Positions 1-8,509 of a stretch of 50,039 nt of DNA are shown in pieces. The DNA is from Spirochaetota bacterium. Its GTDB lineage: Bacteria > Spirochaetota > UBA4802 > JAFGJZ01. The DNA lies in NCBI GenBank assembly GCA_016928815.1, contig JAFGJZ010000180.1, positions 1 to 50,039 on the forward strand, in the 5' to 3' direction. Below the pieces are notes generated by a model. It searched no databases. It saw only the letters and a list, made by a program, of their open reading frames with translations, and was not told the origin of the DNA. The translations under genes were made by a program, and so were the position numbers. Position 1 is the stretch's first letter, and the number at the start of each line of letters is the position of its first letter.

Positions 1-210
1 ATTTTTCGGAAGTTTCGTGTCGTTTTTAAAATTGAATATTATTATATTATATTTACCGCTGGCCAGATTATCAGTAGAAATGTACTGATTTGTTTCCGTG
101 ATTCCGGATTCATCAGTGCTTTCAGGATTCTGCTGTCCATATGCGGCTGCCGAGCAGGTTAATATGATAAGCATAAAAGAAAGTATATTTTTTAATTTAA
201 TTCTATTCAT
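1..210 (-). CDS. Partial exported protein (N-terminal 70 codons only)
   Basis: The gene reads leftward out of the window, so only its N-terminus is seen. ATG at 210..208 is preceded by CGGAGA about 6 bases upstream. The first 25 residues are a signal sequence: MNRIKLKN, a hydrophobic run, then a short Cys-Ser-Ala-Ala-Ala stretch. Cleavage could be by signal peptidase I after the alanines or by lipoprotein processing at the Cys, because spirochaetal lipoboxes are loose. The mature part begins with a Ser/Thr/Glu-rich linker followed by a beta-strand-like IIIFNFKN. It lies 115 bases after the upstream exported protein on the same strand and is probably co-transcribed with it. No function can be assigned. 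Confidence 0.7.
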   Translation of the reverse strand, partial: MNRIKLKNILSFMLIILTCSAAAYGQQNPESTDESGITETNQYISTDNLASGKYNIIIFNFKNDTKLPKN

Positions 211-325
211 ATGATTCTCCGGGAAAATGTGAATATATGTTTACTCTTGAAAATACAGGTATAAAATAACATTAATATTTTCAAATTACAACATAAATTT
301 TCAGTACAGGCCTCCGGATGATGTA

Positions 326-1981
326 TTAATTCCTGATGTCATTTTCTGATTCGAGTAAAATAACTTTTTCAACTTTTACATCAAAGAACCAGATTGCCGG
401 TGTTAAAAACCCTTCGTTGATATACCTGTTTTTATCGGAAATGATTTTTTTAAATTCTGATTTTAATGATAATGGAATATCATCATAACTGAACTGTGTC
501 AGAATACGGTTTCCGAAACCTATACCATAAGGAGAATTGCTGTCGGGAAAAATTGTAAGTCCTGTCAGTACTAACGATCCCGAATTTAATGCATTCTGGA
601 AAAATGGGATATCGTTTTTATCATAAATATTAACCCAGACAGATGTGTTGAACTGGGATAATAATACCTTTGCAGGTGCACTGCCGCTTTCAAGTTTAAG
701 AAATTTCACAGTAAAATTATTTAAAATAGTTTCAAAATTTGATTCAGCTTTATCTGAACTTACAACGGTTCTTTCACCATACTGTCGGTAAAATTTGTCC
801 AGAGAAAAGGCATTGAGTGACTTGTTTCTTTGTGCTATATCTATTTCATCCAGATAGGAAGCTGTTTTTACATGAGTATCTCGGCTGCCTGAATATTTAA
901 AAATTCCGTTTTTCCATTCTGAAGGATTGATTTCAGAAATAAACAGACGTTCCCTTTCATAAAACAAGTGATAATCATTTCCCTGACCATCGACAAGACG
1001 CTGATGATAAGTAACATCTTTAATGAATCCTCCTGTTTTTACGGAAATGTCATTGTAAATAATTGAACTGCTCTTGTCCGTTTTCGAAAGAAGAATGTGG
1101 GAAATTTTTATTTTTTTATTCTGAGCTTTTGAAGAAAGTTGAAATATAACAGAACTTTTCTGTATTTGAGAATTTGTTATAAATATGATATTTCTATTGC
1201 TGTTTTTTTCCCATTGAATTCCGGAAATACCTTTACTTAAAATATCTTCATAAGACAAATTTGTATTTTTACCGCTGTTAATAAGACGGGCTGAAACTGA
1301 TTCAAGCTCCGAATAACTTTTAATCTGTTTTATTCCGGTATTTGATGACGGATAGTTTGTAAAATATATCCGGCTATCGGGACTTATTGATTTGATTGAA
1401 GTATATATTTCCGGAATTTTTTTCCTGATATCATTCAGTTCGAATGAAGTTAATATTGATGTATCGGCAATAATCAGAGTTTCTGAAATCTGTCCGGATT
1501 CTGATTTGATATTCAAATCCGGCAGAAAAAGAAATAATGAACTGATTTCCTTTTCTGCGAGATTTTCCAGTGTATCCGCTTTTACAGTTGAGTTATTTAT
1601 TATTTTGCCTGAGGACGATGAATATAGAATACTCTTTGAAATGTAACCTTCACCGGTTTTTAAAATGGAACCTGTAATGACAAAATCTATCATTCGTGAT
1701 TTGGAAAGTAGACTGATGTTGTCTTCTGTAATTGCAACTGACGGATCTATTCCGAAACTGCGGAGATCTTTTTTCAGCTGAAATGCCGGATATAAACTGA
1801 CTCCTTTCTGAACTGCAGCACCAATGCCGATAAGTTTGGCATAATCAATTCCCGCATCAACAGAAAAATTCATACCTGGATTGTTGATTTTATATGGTAG
1901 AACGGCAATTTCAGAGGCTGTAAGCGCATTTACCGAGAAAATGATTATCAGAAATGCAGCTGTAAAAAGAAAATTTTTCAT
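326..1981 (-). CDS. Periplasmic protein with TolB-N/FlgO-like and vWA-like regions
   Basis: This is a 551-residue exported protein. Residues 1-22 form a signal peptide ending near NALTA. Residues about 24-160 look like the N-terminal fold of TolB/FlgO-type proteins: strand IAVLPYKI at the start and DFVITGSIL near residue 100. From about 165 to 305 there are von Willebrand A-like alternating strands (TLIIADTS, then NIIFITNS). The DTS could be a relaxed metal-site motif, but a full MIDAS is not evident. The C-terminal 200 residues are unassigned. The ATG is 6 bases after the stop of the GlgD-like gene, with no good ribosome site of its own, so it is probably translationally coupled to it. The fold assignments are inferences; the export signal is clear. 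Confidence 0.7.
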   Translation of the reverse strand: MKNFLFTAAFLIIIFSVNALTASEIAVLPYKINNPGMNFSVDAGIDYAKLIGIGAAVQKGVSLYPAFQLKKDLRSFGIDPSVAITEDNISLLSKSRMIDFVITGSILKTGEGYISKSILYSSSSGKIINNSTVKADTLENLAEKEISSLFLFLPDLNIKSESGQISETLIIADTSILTSFELNDIRKKIPEIYTSIKSISPDSRIYFTNYPSSNTGIKQIKSYSELESVSARLINSGKNTNLSYEDILSKGISGIQWEKNSNRNIIFITNSQIQKSSVIFQLSSKAQNKKIKISHILLSKTDKSSSIIYNDISVKTGGFIKDVTYHQRLVDGQGNDYHLFYERERLFISEINPSEWKNGIFKYSGSRDTHVKTASYLDEIDIAQRNKSLNAFSLDKFYRQYGERTVVSSDKAESNFETILNNFTVKFLKLESGSAPAKVLLSQFNTSVWVNIYDKNDIPFFQNALNSGSLVLTGLTIFPDSNSPYGIGFGNRILTQFSYDDIPLSLKSEFKKIISDKNRYINEGFLTPAIWFFDVKVEKVILLESENDIRN

Positions 1982-1987
1982 AGCGAT

Positions 1988-3145
1988 TTAAATGACCGCC
2001 TGTCCGTTTTGAATTGTTCTGTACTTAAGAAAATATTCCGGATCTATTCCAGACGAAATGTAGCATCCCCCGCCGATTTCCTGATTACCCGGCAGTATGC
2101 AGTTTTTCCCGATAAGGGTAAGTCCTTTGTAAACTGATTTCGGGAACTGCATATTTTTCAGATTCATTAAATCACGGCCGATTCTGCATCTTTCTCCGAT
2201 GTTGAAAAGGATGTTTGTTTTATTAAAATCTGAAAACTCGTCAATCACGGTATTTTCAATGTAGCAGTAACTATTAACAGCAACGAACGGAAGCAGAATA
2301 CAGTTTCGAATTATGGTTTTTTCAGCTACGACAACTCCGGGAAAAATTATGGAATCTTCCACTTTACCGTTTATGATGCATCCGTCTGATATGAACGAGT
2401 TTGATACCGATGAATTGCGACCAATGTGTGCAGGGTTTTCAGGGTTAAAACCGCTGATAAGGTTTGTATCATTGAAAATTAAAGAATTATATTCGTTTTT
2501 TCTGCATAACAGGAAGTTGGTATGATAAAATTCAGGTATTGTATTTATGTTCCAGAATGTTCCGTTAAAGGAGGAATTTGTCGTTTTTTTAAGTATGATC
2601 ATATTCTGGAGCATTTCAAAAGTATTCGGGGAGGAATTGTTTTCCCTGGAAGTTTTTTTGAGAACATTAAGTACCGTTTTCCGGTTTGTAATAAGTACAG
2701 TATGAAGCATTGACTGCCGACCGTTTATTTTCAGCTGGAATAATATGGAATCTGATTTCTTAGATTTGTATTCATCGTAAAGCTTATCGATATCTGCTAT
2801 TGCCGGAATATCTCCGTTTATAAATATAAAATGTTTTGTTTCCGTTTGAGAAAAAGTTTCATTTAAAAACTGAAGAGAAAAGGCTTCATCATAAATGCAT
2901 GAAACTGTGTTTTCCGGAAGTTTCATTACCTGAGGGTGGTTTTGAAGATAACTGTTTAAATCGTCTGAGTGATAACTGAAAAATAATATTTTTTCCGGTT
3001 TAATCCGGGATATGTTGCGCAGAGTAAAATCGACTGTGCGGTATTTTCCCGCAAAAGGAAGCATGTAACGTGACTGGGTGTCCGCCATTGACAGCAGAAG
3101 ATTTTTTTTTGCTGAAGGATAAGAGATTATTGATACACTGTTCAT
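1988..3145 (-). CDS. GlgD-like glucose-1-phosphate adenylyltransferase-family protein, probably non-catalytic
   Basis: The 385 residues consist of a nucleotidyltransferase-like N-terminal domain (about 1-240) and a left-handed beta-helix C-terminal domain (about 245-385). The helix shows hexapeptide-style repeats such as ISDGCIINGKVEDSIIFPG. Near residue 30 the segment LPFAGKYRTVDFTLRNI matches the family signature (PFgGkYRiIDF.LSN). The N-terminus starts just before it and lacks the GGxGxRLxPLT loop that binds nucleotide. This is typical of GlgD, the accessory subunit of ADP-glucose pyrophosphorylase in glycogen synthesis. No GlgC partner is in the window. It heads a minus-strand operon and diverges from the RACo-like gene. 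Confidence 0.75.
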   Translation of the reverse strand: MNSVSIISYPSAKKNLLLSMADTQSRYMLPFAGKYRTVDFTLRNISRIKPEKILFFSYHSDDLNSYLQNHPQVMKLPENTVSCIYDEAFSLQFLNETFSQTETKHFIFINGDIPAIADIDKLYDEYKSKKSDSILFQLKINGRQSMLHTVLITNRKTVLNVLKKTSRENNSSPNTFEMLQNMIILKKTTNSSFNGTFWNINTIPEFYHTNFLLCRKNEYNSLIFNDTNLISGFNPENPAHIGRNSSVSNSFISDGCIINGKVEDSIIFPGVVVAEKTIIRNCILLPFVAVNSYCYIENTVIDEFSDFNKTNILFNIGERCRIGRDLMNLKNMQFPKSVYKGLTLIGKNCILPGNQEIGGGCYISSGIDPEYFLKYRTIQNGQAVI

Positions 3146-3174
3146 TATAATTCCTGATTGATATAAGTGTTCAA

Positions 3175-3202
3175 ATAATATTTTATGTCACATATAAATC
3201 AA
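3175..3202 (-). promoter_or_regulatory. Candidate sigma70 promoter for the GlgD-like operon
   Basis: On the minus strand TTGATT (3202..3197) and TATTAT (3180..3175) are separated by 16 bases, about 30 bases upstream of the start codon. Assigned by consensus only. Confidence 0.45.
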
Positions 3203-3213
3203 CAAAAAAATTA

Positions 3214-3242
3214 TTGTGAAATAAGACGGTATCTAATATAGT
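3214..3242 (+). promoter_or_regulatory. Candidate sigma70 promoter for the RACo-like gene
   Basis: TTGTGA (3214..3219) and TATAGT (3237..3242) are separated by exactly 17 bases. The -10 element ends 22 bases before the ATG, leaving a short leader that contains the AAGGTGA ribosome site. Confidence 0.5.
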
Positions 3243-3264
3243 AATCGGATATGAAGGTGAGCTG

Positions 3265-4740
3265 ATGATAAATATTACCGTATTACCCGGAAAGATGAAA
3301 TATGAATATGAAAATGAAATTTCAGTTTCTGAATTTCTGCATGATATTTCATATTATATTCCTCATCCATGCGCAGGAAAAGGAATATGTATGAAGTGCA
3401 TGGTAAAGATAAGCGGAGAATTGTCATCTCTTTCCGATAAAGAATACGGTATATCTGAACCGGGATACAGGCTTGCATGTCAGACAAAAATTACAGGAAA
3501 TGCAGTAATTTATCTCGATGTGGAACATCCGGCTGAGATGTCGTTTGATTATATTCCTGATGGAAATTATTCTATAGCTGCGGATATAGGAACGACATCT
3601 GTTGAAATATCTTTTGTAAATACTGATACCAGTCGCTGTTATGATTTTCTTCCATTTAACAATCCGCAGCTTAAATTCGGAAATGATGTCATATCCCGTA
3701 TTTCTGCAGGCGGAAACCAGTCACAGCTTGGAGAGATGCAGTCACTTATTTTCATGGAAATCAAATCAATTTTGAAATTATTCTGTACTGAAAAAAGAAC
3801 TTTTTCCGGAAGAATATATGTCTCAGGGAATACCGCCATGCAGTACATTGCTTCTTTAAGGAATACATCAGATCTGGGAGTATATCCCTATTCAGTTAAA
3901 CATGACTTTATAAATGAGAACATCAGGTTCATGGATTTTGATGTTAAGTTTAATCCGGTATTATCAGCTTTTCTGGGCGGTGATTTTCTGGGCGGTGCGG
4001 CTTATGTTATGGAAAAATTTAAGTACCGTAACATGCTGTATATGGATTTAGGAACAAACGGTGAATTATTTATAAAAAAAAATGATGAAATTATGGCGAC
4101 CTCCTGTGCAATGGGTCCTGCACTTGAAGGGATGAATATTACGTTTGGAACTATGTTTACCAGAGGAGCAGCATATCATTTTGATTCAAAAACCGGATCA
4201 TACATGGTTGAAAAAAGTGAGAAATTTTTCGGAATAACCGGTACATGTCTTATAGATGTGATATCATATTTTATTGAAAATGAACTGATAAATTCAAATG
4301 GTGAGATAGTAAAAGGTGATGAATATTTTGAGGCTGCTTATTATTCAAATGAAAAATGTCTGAAATTGAATGATGAGGTATGTATTACACAGACGGATAT
4401 CAGAAATTTCCAGCTTGCAAAGGCGGCGGTAGGAGCAGCGGTGGAAATTCTGTTAAGAAAGTATTATGTATATCCGGAAAAACCAGAATGTGTAGTACTG
4501 GCCGGAACATTGGGAAAAAACTTGAATATGAAAAATTTTGTTAAAACAGGTTTTTTGCCGGATAATTTGTGTGATAATGTGATATTTGCGGGAAATACAT
4601 CACTTGAATCTGCAAAACTGTCTTTAATTGATGAAAAATTCAGAAAAAAAATAATTCTCTTGAAAGAAAATGTTAAGATTGAATATTTAGACACTCAGAC
4701 AGATTTTAATGAAAAGTTTATAGATCATATTTTATTTTAA
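3265..4740 (+). CDS. RACo-like ferredoxin/ASKHA ATPase (DUF4445), activator of corrinoid proteins
   Basis: The 491-residue protein starts with a plant-type [2Fe-2S] ferredoxin domain: Cys36, Cys42 and Cys45 in PCAGKGICMKC, and Cys72 in ACQ. It continues with a DUF4445/RACo ATPase domain from about residue 100, seen as SIAADIGTTSVEISF, the ASKHA phosphate-1 loop, followed by further Gly-rich loops (DLGTNGEL, GPALEGMNI, LAGTLGKN). Family members use ATP to return inactive Co(II) corrinoid proteins to Co(I) in methyltransferase systems. It is somewhat shorter than the usual 600 or more residues, mainly in the linker. No corrinoid protein or methyltransferase lies nearby, so its partner is elsewhere. 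The start is supported by AAGGTGAGCTG-ATG. The DUF212 gene follows after 10 bases. Confidence 0.85.
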   Translation: MINITVLPGKMKYEYENEISVSEFLHDISYYIPHPCAGKGICMKCMVKISGELSSLSDKEYGISEPGYRLACQTKITGNAVIYLDVEHPAEMSFDYIPDGNYSIAADIGTTSVEISFVNTDTSRCYDFLPFNNPQLKFGNDVISRISAGGNQSQLGEMQSLIFMEIKSILKLFCTEKRTFSGRIYVSGNTAMQYIASLRNTSDLGVYPYSVKHDFINENIRFMDFDVKFNPVLSAFLGGDFLGGAAYVMEKFKYRNMLYMDLGTNGELFIKKNDEIMATSCAMGPALEGMNITFGTMFTRGAAYHFDSKTGSYMVEKSEKFFGITGTCLIDVISYFIENELINSNGEIVKGDEYFEAAYYSNEKCLKLNDEVCITQTDIRNFQLAKAAVGAAVEILLRKYYVYPEKPECVVLAGTLGKNLNMKNFVKTGFLPDNLCDNVIFAGNTSLESAKLSLIDEKFRKKIILLKENVKIEYLDTQTDFNEKFIDHILF

Positions 4741-4750
4741 GGAAATTTTA

Positions 4751-5206
4751 ATGAAGATTCTGGATATTTTTTATAATAAGCCCCTATTAACTTCAGTAAT
4801 GGCATTTTTCATCGCACAAATGATCAAAATTATTCCCGGCGTTATTATAAACAAAAAAATACCATGGGACAGGGTAATGGGAACCGGCGGAATGCCGTCC
4901 TCACATACAGCCGGGGTTTGTGCTCTTTTCACATCATTGGGCATTAAGCATGGATTTGCCAGTACGGAATTTGCAATATCATTTGTTTTTGCTTCAATCA
5001 TCATGTATGATGCAACTGGCATAAGATATGCTGCAGGAGAACATGCTCAGGTTTTAAATCATATTATGGAAAATCTTCATGAAGCTATGAAAGAGGGGAT
5101 TCAGCATATTAAACTGAAAACACTTCTCGGTCATACTCATGGGCAGGTTTGGCTTGGAGCAATTCTCGGTATTTGTGTGGCGTTGATTTCTTATTACTTT
5201 TTTTAA
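4751..5206 (+). CDS. DUF212 (divergent PAP2 family) membrane protein
   Basis: This is a 151-residue protein with about four membrane segments and the diagnostic GTGGMPSSHTAGVCAL signature near residue 40, as in the DUF212 family (YuiD of Bacillus). The signature resembles the phosphatase/haloperoxidase PSGH loop. Conserved acidic and basic residues (YDATGIRYAAGEHAQVLN) follow. The family is assigned to acid phosphatase-like proteins by similarity; the substrate is unknown. The ATG lies 10 bases after the RACo-like stop with AAGGAAATTTT as the ribosome site, so the two share a transcript. Confidence 0.85.
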   Translation: MKILDIFYNKPLLTSVMAFFIAQMIKIIPGVIINKKIPWDRVMGTGGMPSSHTAGVCALFTSLGIKHGFASTEFAISFVFASIIMYDATGIRYAAGEHAQVLNHIMENLHEAMKEGIQHIKLKTLLGHTHGQVWLGAILGICVALISYYFF

Positions 5207-5278
5207 AATTTTTTTAAAAATATTTATTTATTTTCGTTATATAAATGAAAGGCATTTTTTATAACAGGAATAAATTCT

Positions 5279-5728
5279 ATGCAGACTACTCTCTTTATGG
5301 ATTATCAGGTTTTATTGCAAATCTCCAGATTTTCCGAGATTTCCGGTTTATCTAAGTCATTTATTGTAAAAAAACTTCTTTTAAATCTTGATCATGTGTA
5401 TAACTATACACCGACTCTTGCATCACTAATAAAATATCAGCGGCATGAACCGGAAGAAGGATTTAAAGTTTTCCATTTCAGGTTAACACGTCTTGAAAAA
5501 GACAGATTTGAGCAAATGAGGGTTAAATATAAAAGCAGTATCAGTCTTTTGTTTTTAGCCGGGTTTTTATTGTTTTTCAGCAAATTATATAAAAAATATT
5601 TATATAAAACTGAAAAATCAAACCGCCAGAATTTTGTAGATAGTTATACACAACTGGCTAATAGTAGAATTGAAAAATTGAATAATTTCTGGATGGTAAC
5701 CGGAGAAGACAAAAAAAAAGCAGGATAA
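5279..5728 (+). CDS. Small protein of unrecognised family, tandem ribbon-helix-helix-like
   Basis: I do not recognise a named family. The 149 residues contain two segments, each shaped like a ribbon-helix-helix unit: a strand followed by two helices. The first is residues about 3-37 (TTLFMDYQV, then GLSKSFIVKKLLL). The second is about 63-103 (FKVFHFRLT, then KSSISLLFLAGFLLFF). The C-terminal part is a helix beginning NFVDSYTQL. It is clearly related to the protein encoded at 45168..45626 (minus), which matches in the second unit and the following helix. An intramolecular RHH dimer that binds DNA is an inference. The gene ends in a strong terminator shared with malic enzyme. Confidence 0.7.
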   Translation: MQTTLFMDYQVLLQISRFSEISGLSKSFIVKKLLLNLDHVYNYTPTLASLIKYQRHEPEEGFKVFHFRLTRLEKDRFEQMRVKYKSSISLLFLAGFLLFFSKLYKKYLYKTEKSNRQNFVDSYTQLANSRIEKLNNFWMVTGEDKKKAG

Positions 5729-5741
5729 ATCCTGCTTTTTT
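5715..5741. terminator. Bidirectional Rho-independent terminator
   Basis: A 6-bp GCAGGA/TCCTGC stem with a TAAA loop (5726..5729) is flanked by A-runs on the left and T-runs on the right, extending the stem to 11 bp. It serves both the small plus-strand gene and the convergent malic enzyme gene. Confidence 0.9.
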
Positions 5742-5745
5742 GATA

Positions 5746-7020
5746 CTATCTTTTAATTCTTGTTTTCAATTGTTCACGATAGGCATCCCAGTCCGAAATC
5801 GGATATTTCGCTATGCCTTCATCGCATGCAGCTTTTGCAACTGCAGGAGCAACCCATTCAATCACCCGCCTGTCAAACGGTTTTGGTACAATATATTCCC
5901 TTCCGAATGTAAATTTTTTACCGTTATAGGCTTTACTTACTTCTTCAGGTACTTCCTCTCTTGCCAGTTCCGCGAGAGCTTCAGCAGCTGCAATTTTCAT
6001 TTTTTCTGTAATTGAACCGGCGCGTACATCCAGAGCACCCCTGAATATGAAAGGGAATCCCAATACATTATTTATCTGGTTAGGATAGTCACTGCGGCCG
6101 GTCGCCATAATTACATCATTTCTTGCGGCAATCGCTTCAGGGTAGGTTATTTCAGGGTCAGGATTTGCCATTGCAAATACGATCGGATCTTTTGCCATTG
6201 ATTTAAGCATTTCAGAAGAAACACAGTCTTTTACTGATACACCTACGAAAACATCTGCATTCTTCATTGCATCGGAAAGGGTTCTGCATTCAGTTCTGCA
6301 TGCGAATTCCTCTTTTTCAGGAGTCATTCCTGCGTCCCGTCCTTCATAAATTACTCCTTTGCTATCGCAAAGAAGAATGTTGCTTTTATTTACTCCCATT
6401 GTAAGAAATAATCTTGAACATGCAATTCCGGCGGCACCTGCTCCATTAACAACCATTTTGATTTCTTCAATTTTCTTTCCGGTAATTTTAAGAGCATTCA
6501 GAAGTCCTGCGGCTGAAATAATTGCAGTTCCATGCTGATCATCATGAAATACAGGAATATTGCAGATTTCTTTCAGTTTTTTTTCAATGTGAAAACATTC
6601 CGGTCCTTTTATATCTTCCAGATTTATTCCTCCGAAAGTAGGTTCCATGATTTTGACAATTTCTATAATTTTATCAGGATCTTTGGTATCCAGTTCAATA
6701 TCAAAAACATCTATATCTGCAAACTGCTTAAATAGAATTCCTTTTCCTTCCATTACGGGCTTTGATGCAAGCGGACCTTTATCTCCCAGTCCTAAAATAG
6801 CCGTTCCGTTGGAAACAACTGCTACTAAATTTCCTTTTGATGTATATTTGTATGCATTTTCCGGTTCAGCCGCAATTTCAAGTACAGGCTTTGCTACTCC
6901 GGGAGTGTATGCAAGTGAAAGATCCTCTGCAGTTTTACAGGGCTTTGATGATATTACTTCAATTTTTCCCGGTTTAGGTTCCTGATGGTATTTTAATGCT
7001 TTTTCTTTCAATTCATCCAT
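5746..7020 (-). CDS. NAD(P)-dependent malic enzyme (short bacterial form)
   Basis: Malic enzyme decarboxylates L-malate oxidatively to pyruvate plus CO2. The 424-residue product shows the whole family: [12 protein letters not shown] near the N-terminus, the catalytic Lys region [20 protein letters not shown], metal-site acidic residues in [20 protein letters not shown], and a Rossmann NAD(P) loop NGAGAAGIA. The length is normal for the malic enzyme that lacks the phosphotransacetylase-like tail. The start is chosen at ATG 7020, placed 7 bases after GGAGA. An upstream TTG (7032) lies on that ribosome site and is rejected. It is a single-gene unit sharing a terminator with the convergent gene. 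Confidence 0.95.
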   Translation of the reverse strand: MDELKEKALKYHQEPKPGKIEVISSKPCKTAEDLSLAYTPGVAKPVLEIAAEPENAYKYTSKGNLVAVVSNGTAILGLGDKGPLASKPVMEGKGILFKQFADIDVFDIELDTKDPDKIIEIVKIMEPTFGGINLEDIKGPECFHIEKKLKEICNIPVFHDDQHGTAIISAAGLLNALKITGKKIEEIKMVVNGAGAAGIACSRLFLTMGVNKSNILLCDSKGVIYEGRDAGMTPEKEEFACRTECRTLSDAMKNADVFVGVSVKDCVSSEMLKSMAKDPIVFAMANPDPEITYPEAIAARNDVIMATGRSDYPNQINNVLGFPFIFRGALDVRAGSITEKMKIAAAEALAELAREEVPEEVSKAYNGKKFTFGREYIVPKPFDRRVIEWVAPAVAKAACDEGIAKYPISDWDAYREQLKTRIKR

Positions 7021-7068
7021 TTTGTTCTCCAAAATATTTATGAATTCATTGTTAAAGAGTATATGATT

Positions 7069-8493
7069 TCAGGTCAAGATTTTTATGCTGCTTTTTTTTC
7101 CGGACAATGATGATTTATGTTTCAGCAGCGAACTTATCATTCCCGGATTTATTTCATTTATTGAATTGACGATAATATCCGCTGATGAGAGATCCTGTAT
7201 TCCGGAATTAATATTTTTATAAGCGATTACTTTTATACCTGATTTTTTTGCCGCAATAACACCGTTTTTTGAATCTTCAATAATTATACATTTGGTTGTA
7301 TCGGTGTTCAGCAATTCAACGGTTTTAAGGAAAATATCAGGTTCCGGTTTTGCATGAAGTACGCTGTCTCCGCTGACAATTACATCAAAATAATCTGCAA
7401 AACCGAGTTTTTCAATTATGAGATTTATTATTTCTTCAGATGATGATGAAGCTATTGCTGTTTTAATTTTTTCTTTCTTTAAAAGAACCAGCAGATTTTC
7501 AACTCCTTCAATCGGTTTCAGTTCCTGTATTGCTGAAAAAAATTCCAGACGAATTTTTTTATCCTGATTAATTAATTCTTCAACAGTCTGTTTTAGATTA
7601 AATCTCTTAATTATATCTCCATACATGCTCCGGATTGAAGTTCCAATAAAAGAATGTCTTTCCTCCTCAGTAAAATCAGCCCCAATTATCTTGAAAATTG
7701 ACGTTTCGGCTTCATAATGCAGAGGTTCACTGTCAATCAGAACTCCATCCATATCAAAAATAACAGCTTCAGGAGTTTTTTTCATAAACTGATTTCCTAA
7801 TTGTTTATAAATAATTTTCATGATTTTAAATGACAAAATGACTGAATTAAGAATTATAAATACCGATAGAAAACAAAAGTAATAAAAATCCGCCAGGTTG
7901 AAAATTCCCGGGAATGCCGCCGGAATATATATGAAATCAATTACATAATACGGAGGATAAAAGTGACTTATCAGATTTCCTGAACCGGCCGCAATTATTG
8001 CAATCAGAATATATTTATTTATTTTAAGATCAGATGCTCCCAATACGGATGCATACATGAAAATTATACTTAATATGCTGAACCATAAACTGAAATGGTA
8101 AGATATTTTTATTTCGGAATTAAGCGGTATGAAATCAGCAATTAAGGAAAGTATGAAATAAAAAGATATGATAGTAAGAAATTTAATCCATTTCTTTACT
8201 TTGAAATAATTAAGAGTAAAGAGTATTATAGAAATTAATATTGCGATGGAACTTGTGAAAAATGTATATGTTAATAAATTTTCACCTTCGGATAAAAATA
8301 AATTTAATATCCTTTCCGATTCACTGTTGTTTAATACTGTATGTAATATAATATTTTCAGTAAGATAATAATCTGTTTCAAAATCCATAAGAAGAAAGGC
8401 GGATAATTTGGTTAAAATATCGGATAGGAATATAAATGCAAAAAGTATGATATATCCTGTGTTGCTTTTTAGAAAAGTTTTGAACCGGTTCAT
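7069..8493 (-). CDS. Fusion of lipoprotein signal peptidase (LspA)-like membrane domain and HAD phosphatase
   Basis: The 474 residues hold two domains. Residues 1-230 are a polytopic membrane domain with LspA landmarks: SDILTK near the first helix, GSGNLISHF (cf. GNLIDR), VID with Asp186 and FNLAD with Asp202. These two aspartates correspond to the catalytic dyad of signal peptidase II, but the conserved Asp-Arg of GNLIDR is Ser-His here. Residues 237-474 are a beta-phosphoglucomutase-like HAD hydrolase: FDMDGVLIDSEP with nucleophile Asp247, SSS, KPEPD and EDSKNG. Met237 (7785) has AGGA about 9 bases upstream and could give a free HAD protein. It is the last gene of the minus operon. Whether the LspA part still cleaves lipoproteins is open. 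Confidence 0.8.
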   Translation of the reverse strand: MNRFKTFLKSNTGYIILFAFIFLSDILTKLSAFLLMDFETDYYLTENIILHTVLNNSESERILNLFLSEGENLLTYTFFTSSIAILISIILFTLNYFKVKKWIKFLTIISFYFILSLIADFIPLNSEIKISYHFSLWFSILSIIFMYASVLGASDLKINKYILIAIIAAGSGNLISHFYPPYYVIDFIYIPAAFPGIFNLADFYYFCFLSVFIILNSVILSFKIMKIIYKQLGNQFMKKTPEAVIFDMDGVLIDSEPLHYEAETSIFKIIGADFTEEERHSFIGTSIRSMYGDIIKRFNLKQTVEELINQDKKIRLEFFSAIQELKPIEGVENLLVLLKKEKIKTAIASSSSEEIINLIIEKLGFADYFDVIVSGDSVLHAKPEPDIFLKTVELLNTDTTKCIIIEDSKNGVIAAKKSGIKVIAYKNINSGIQDLSSADIIVNSINEINPGMISSLLKHKSSLSGKKSSIKILT

Positions 8494-8509
8494 CTGTTTT
8501 CCTGAATAT

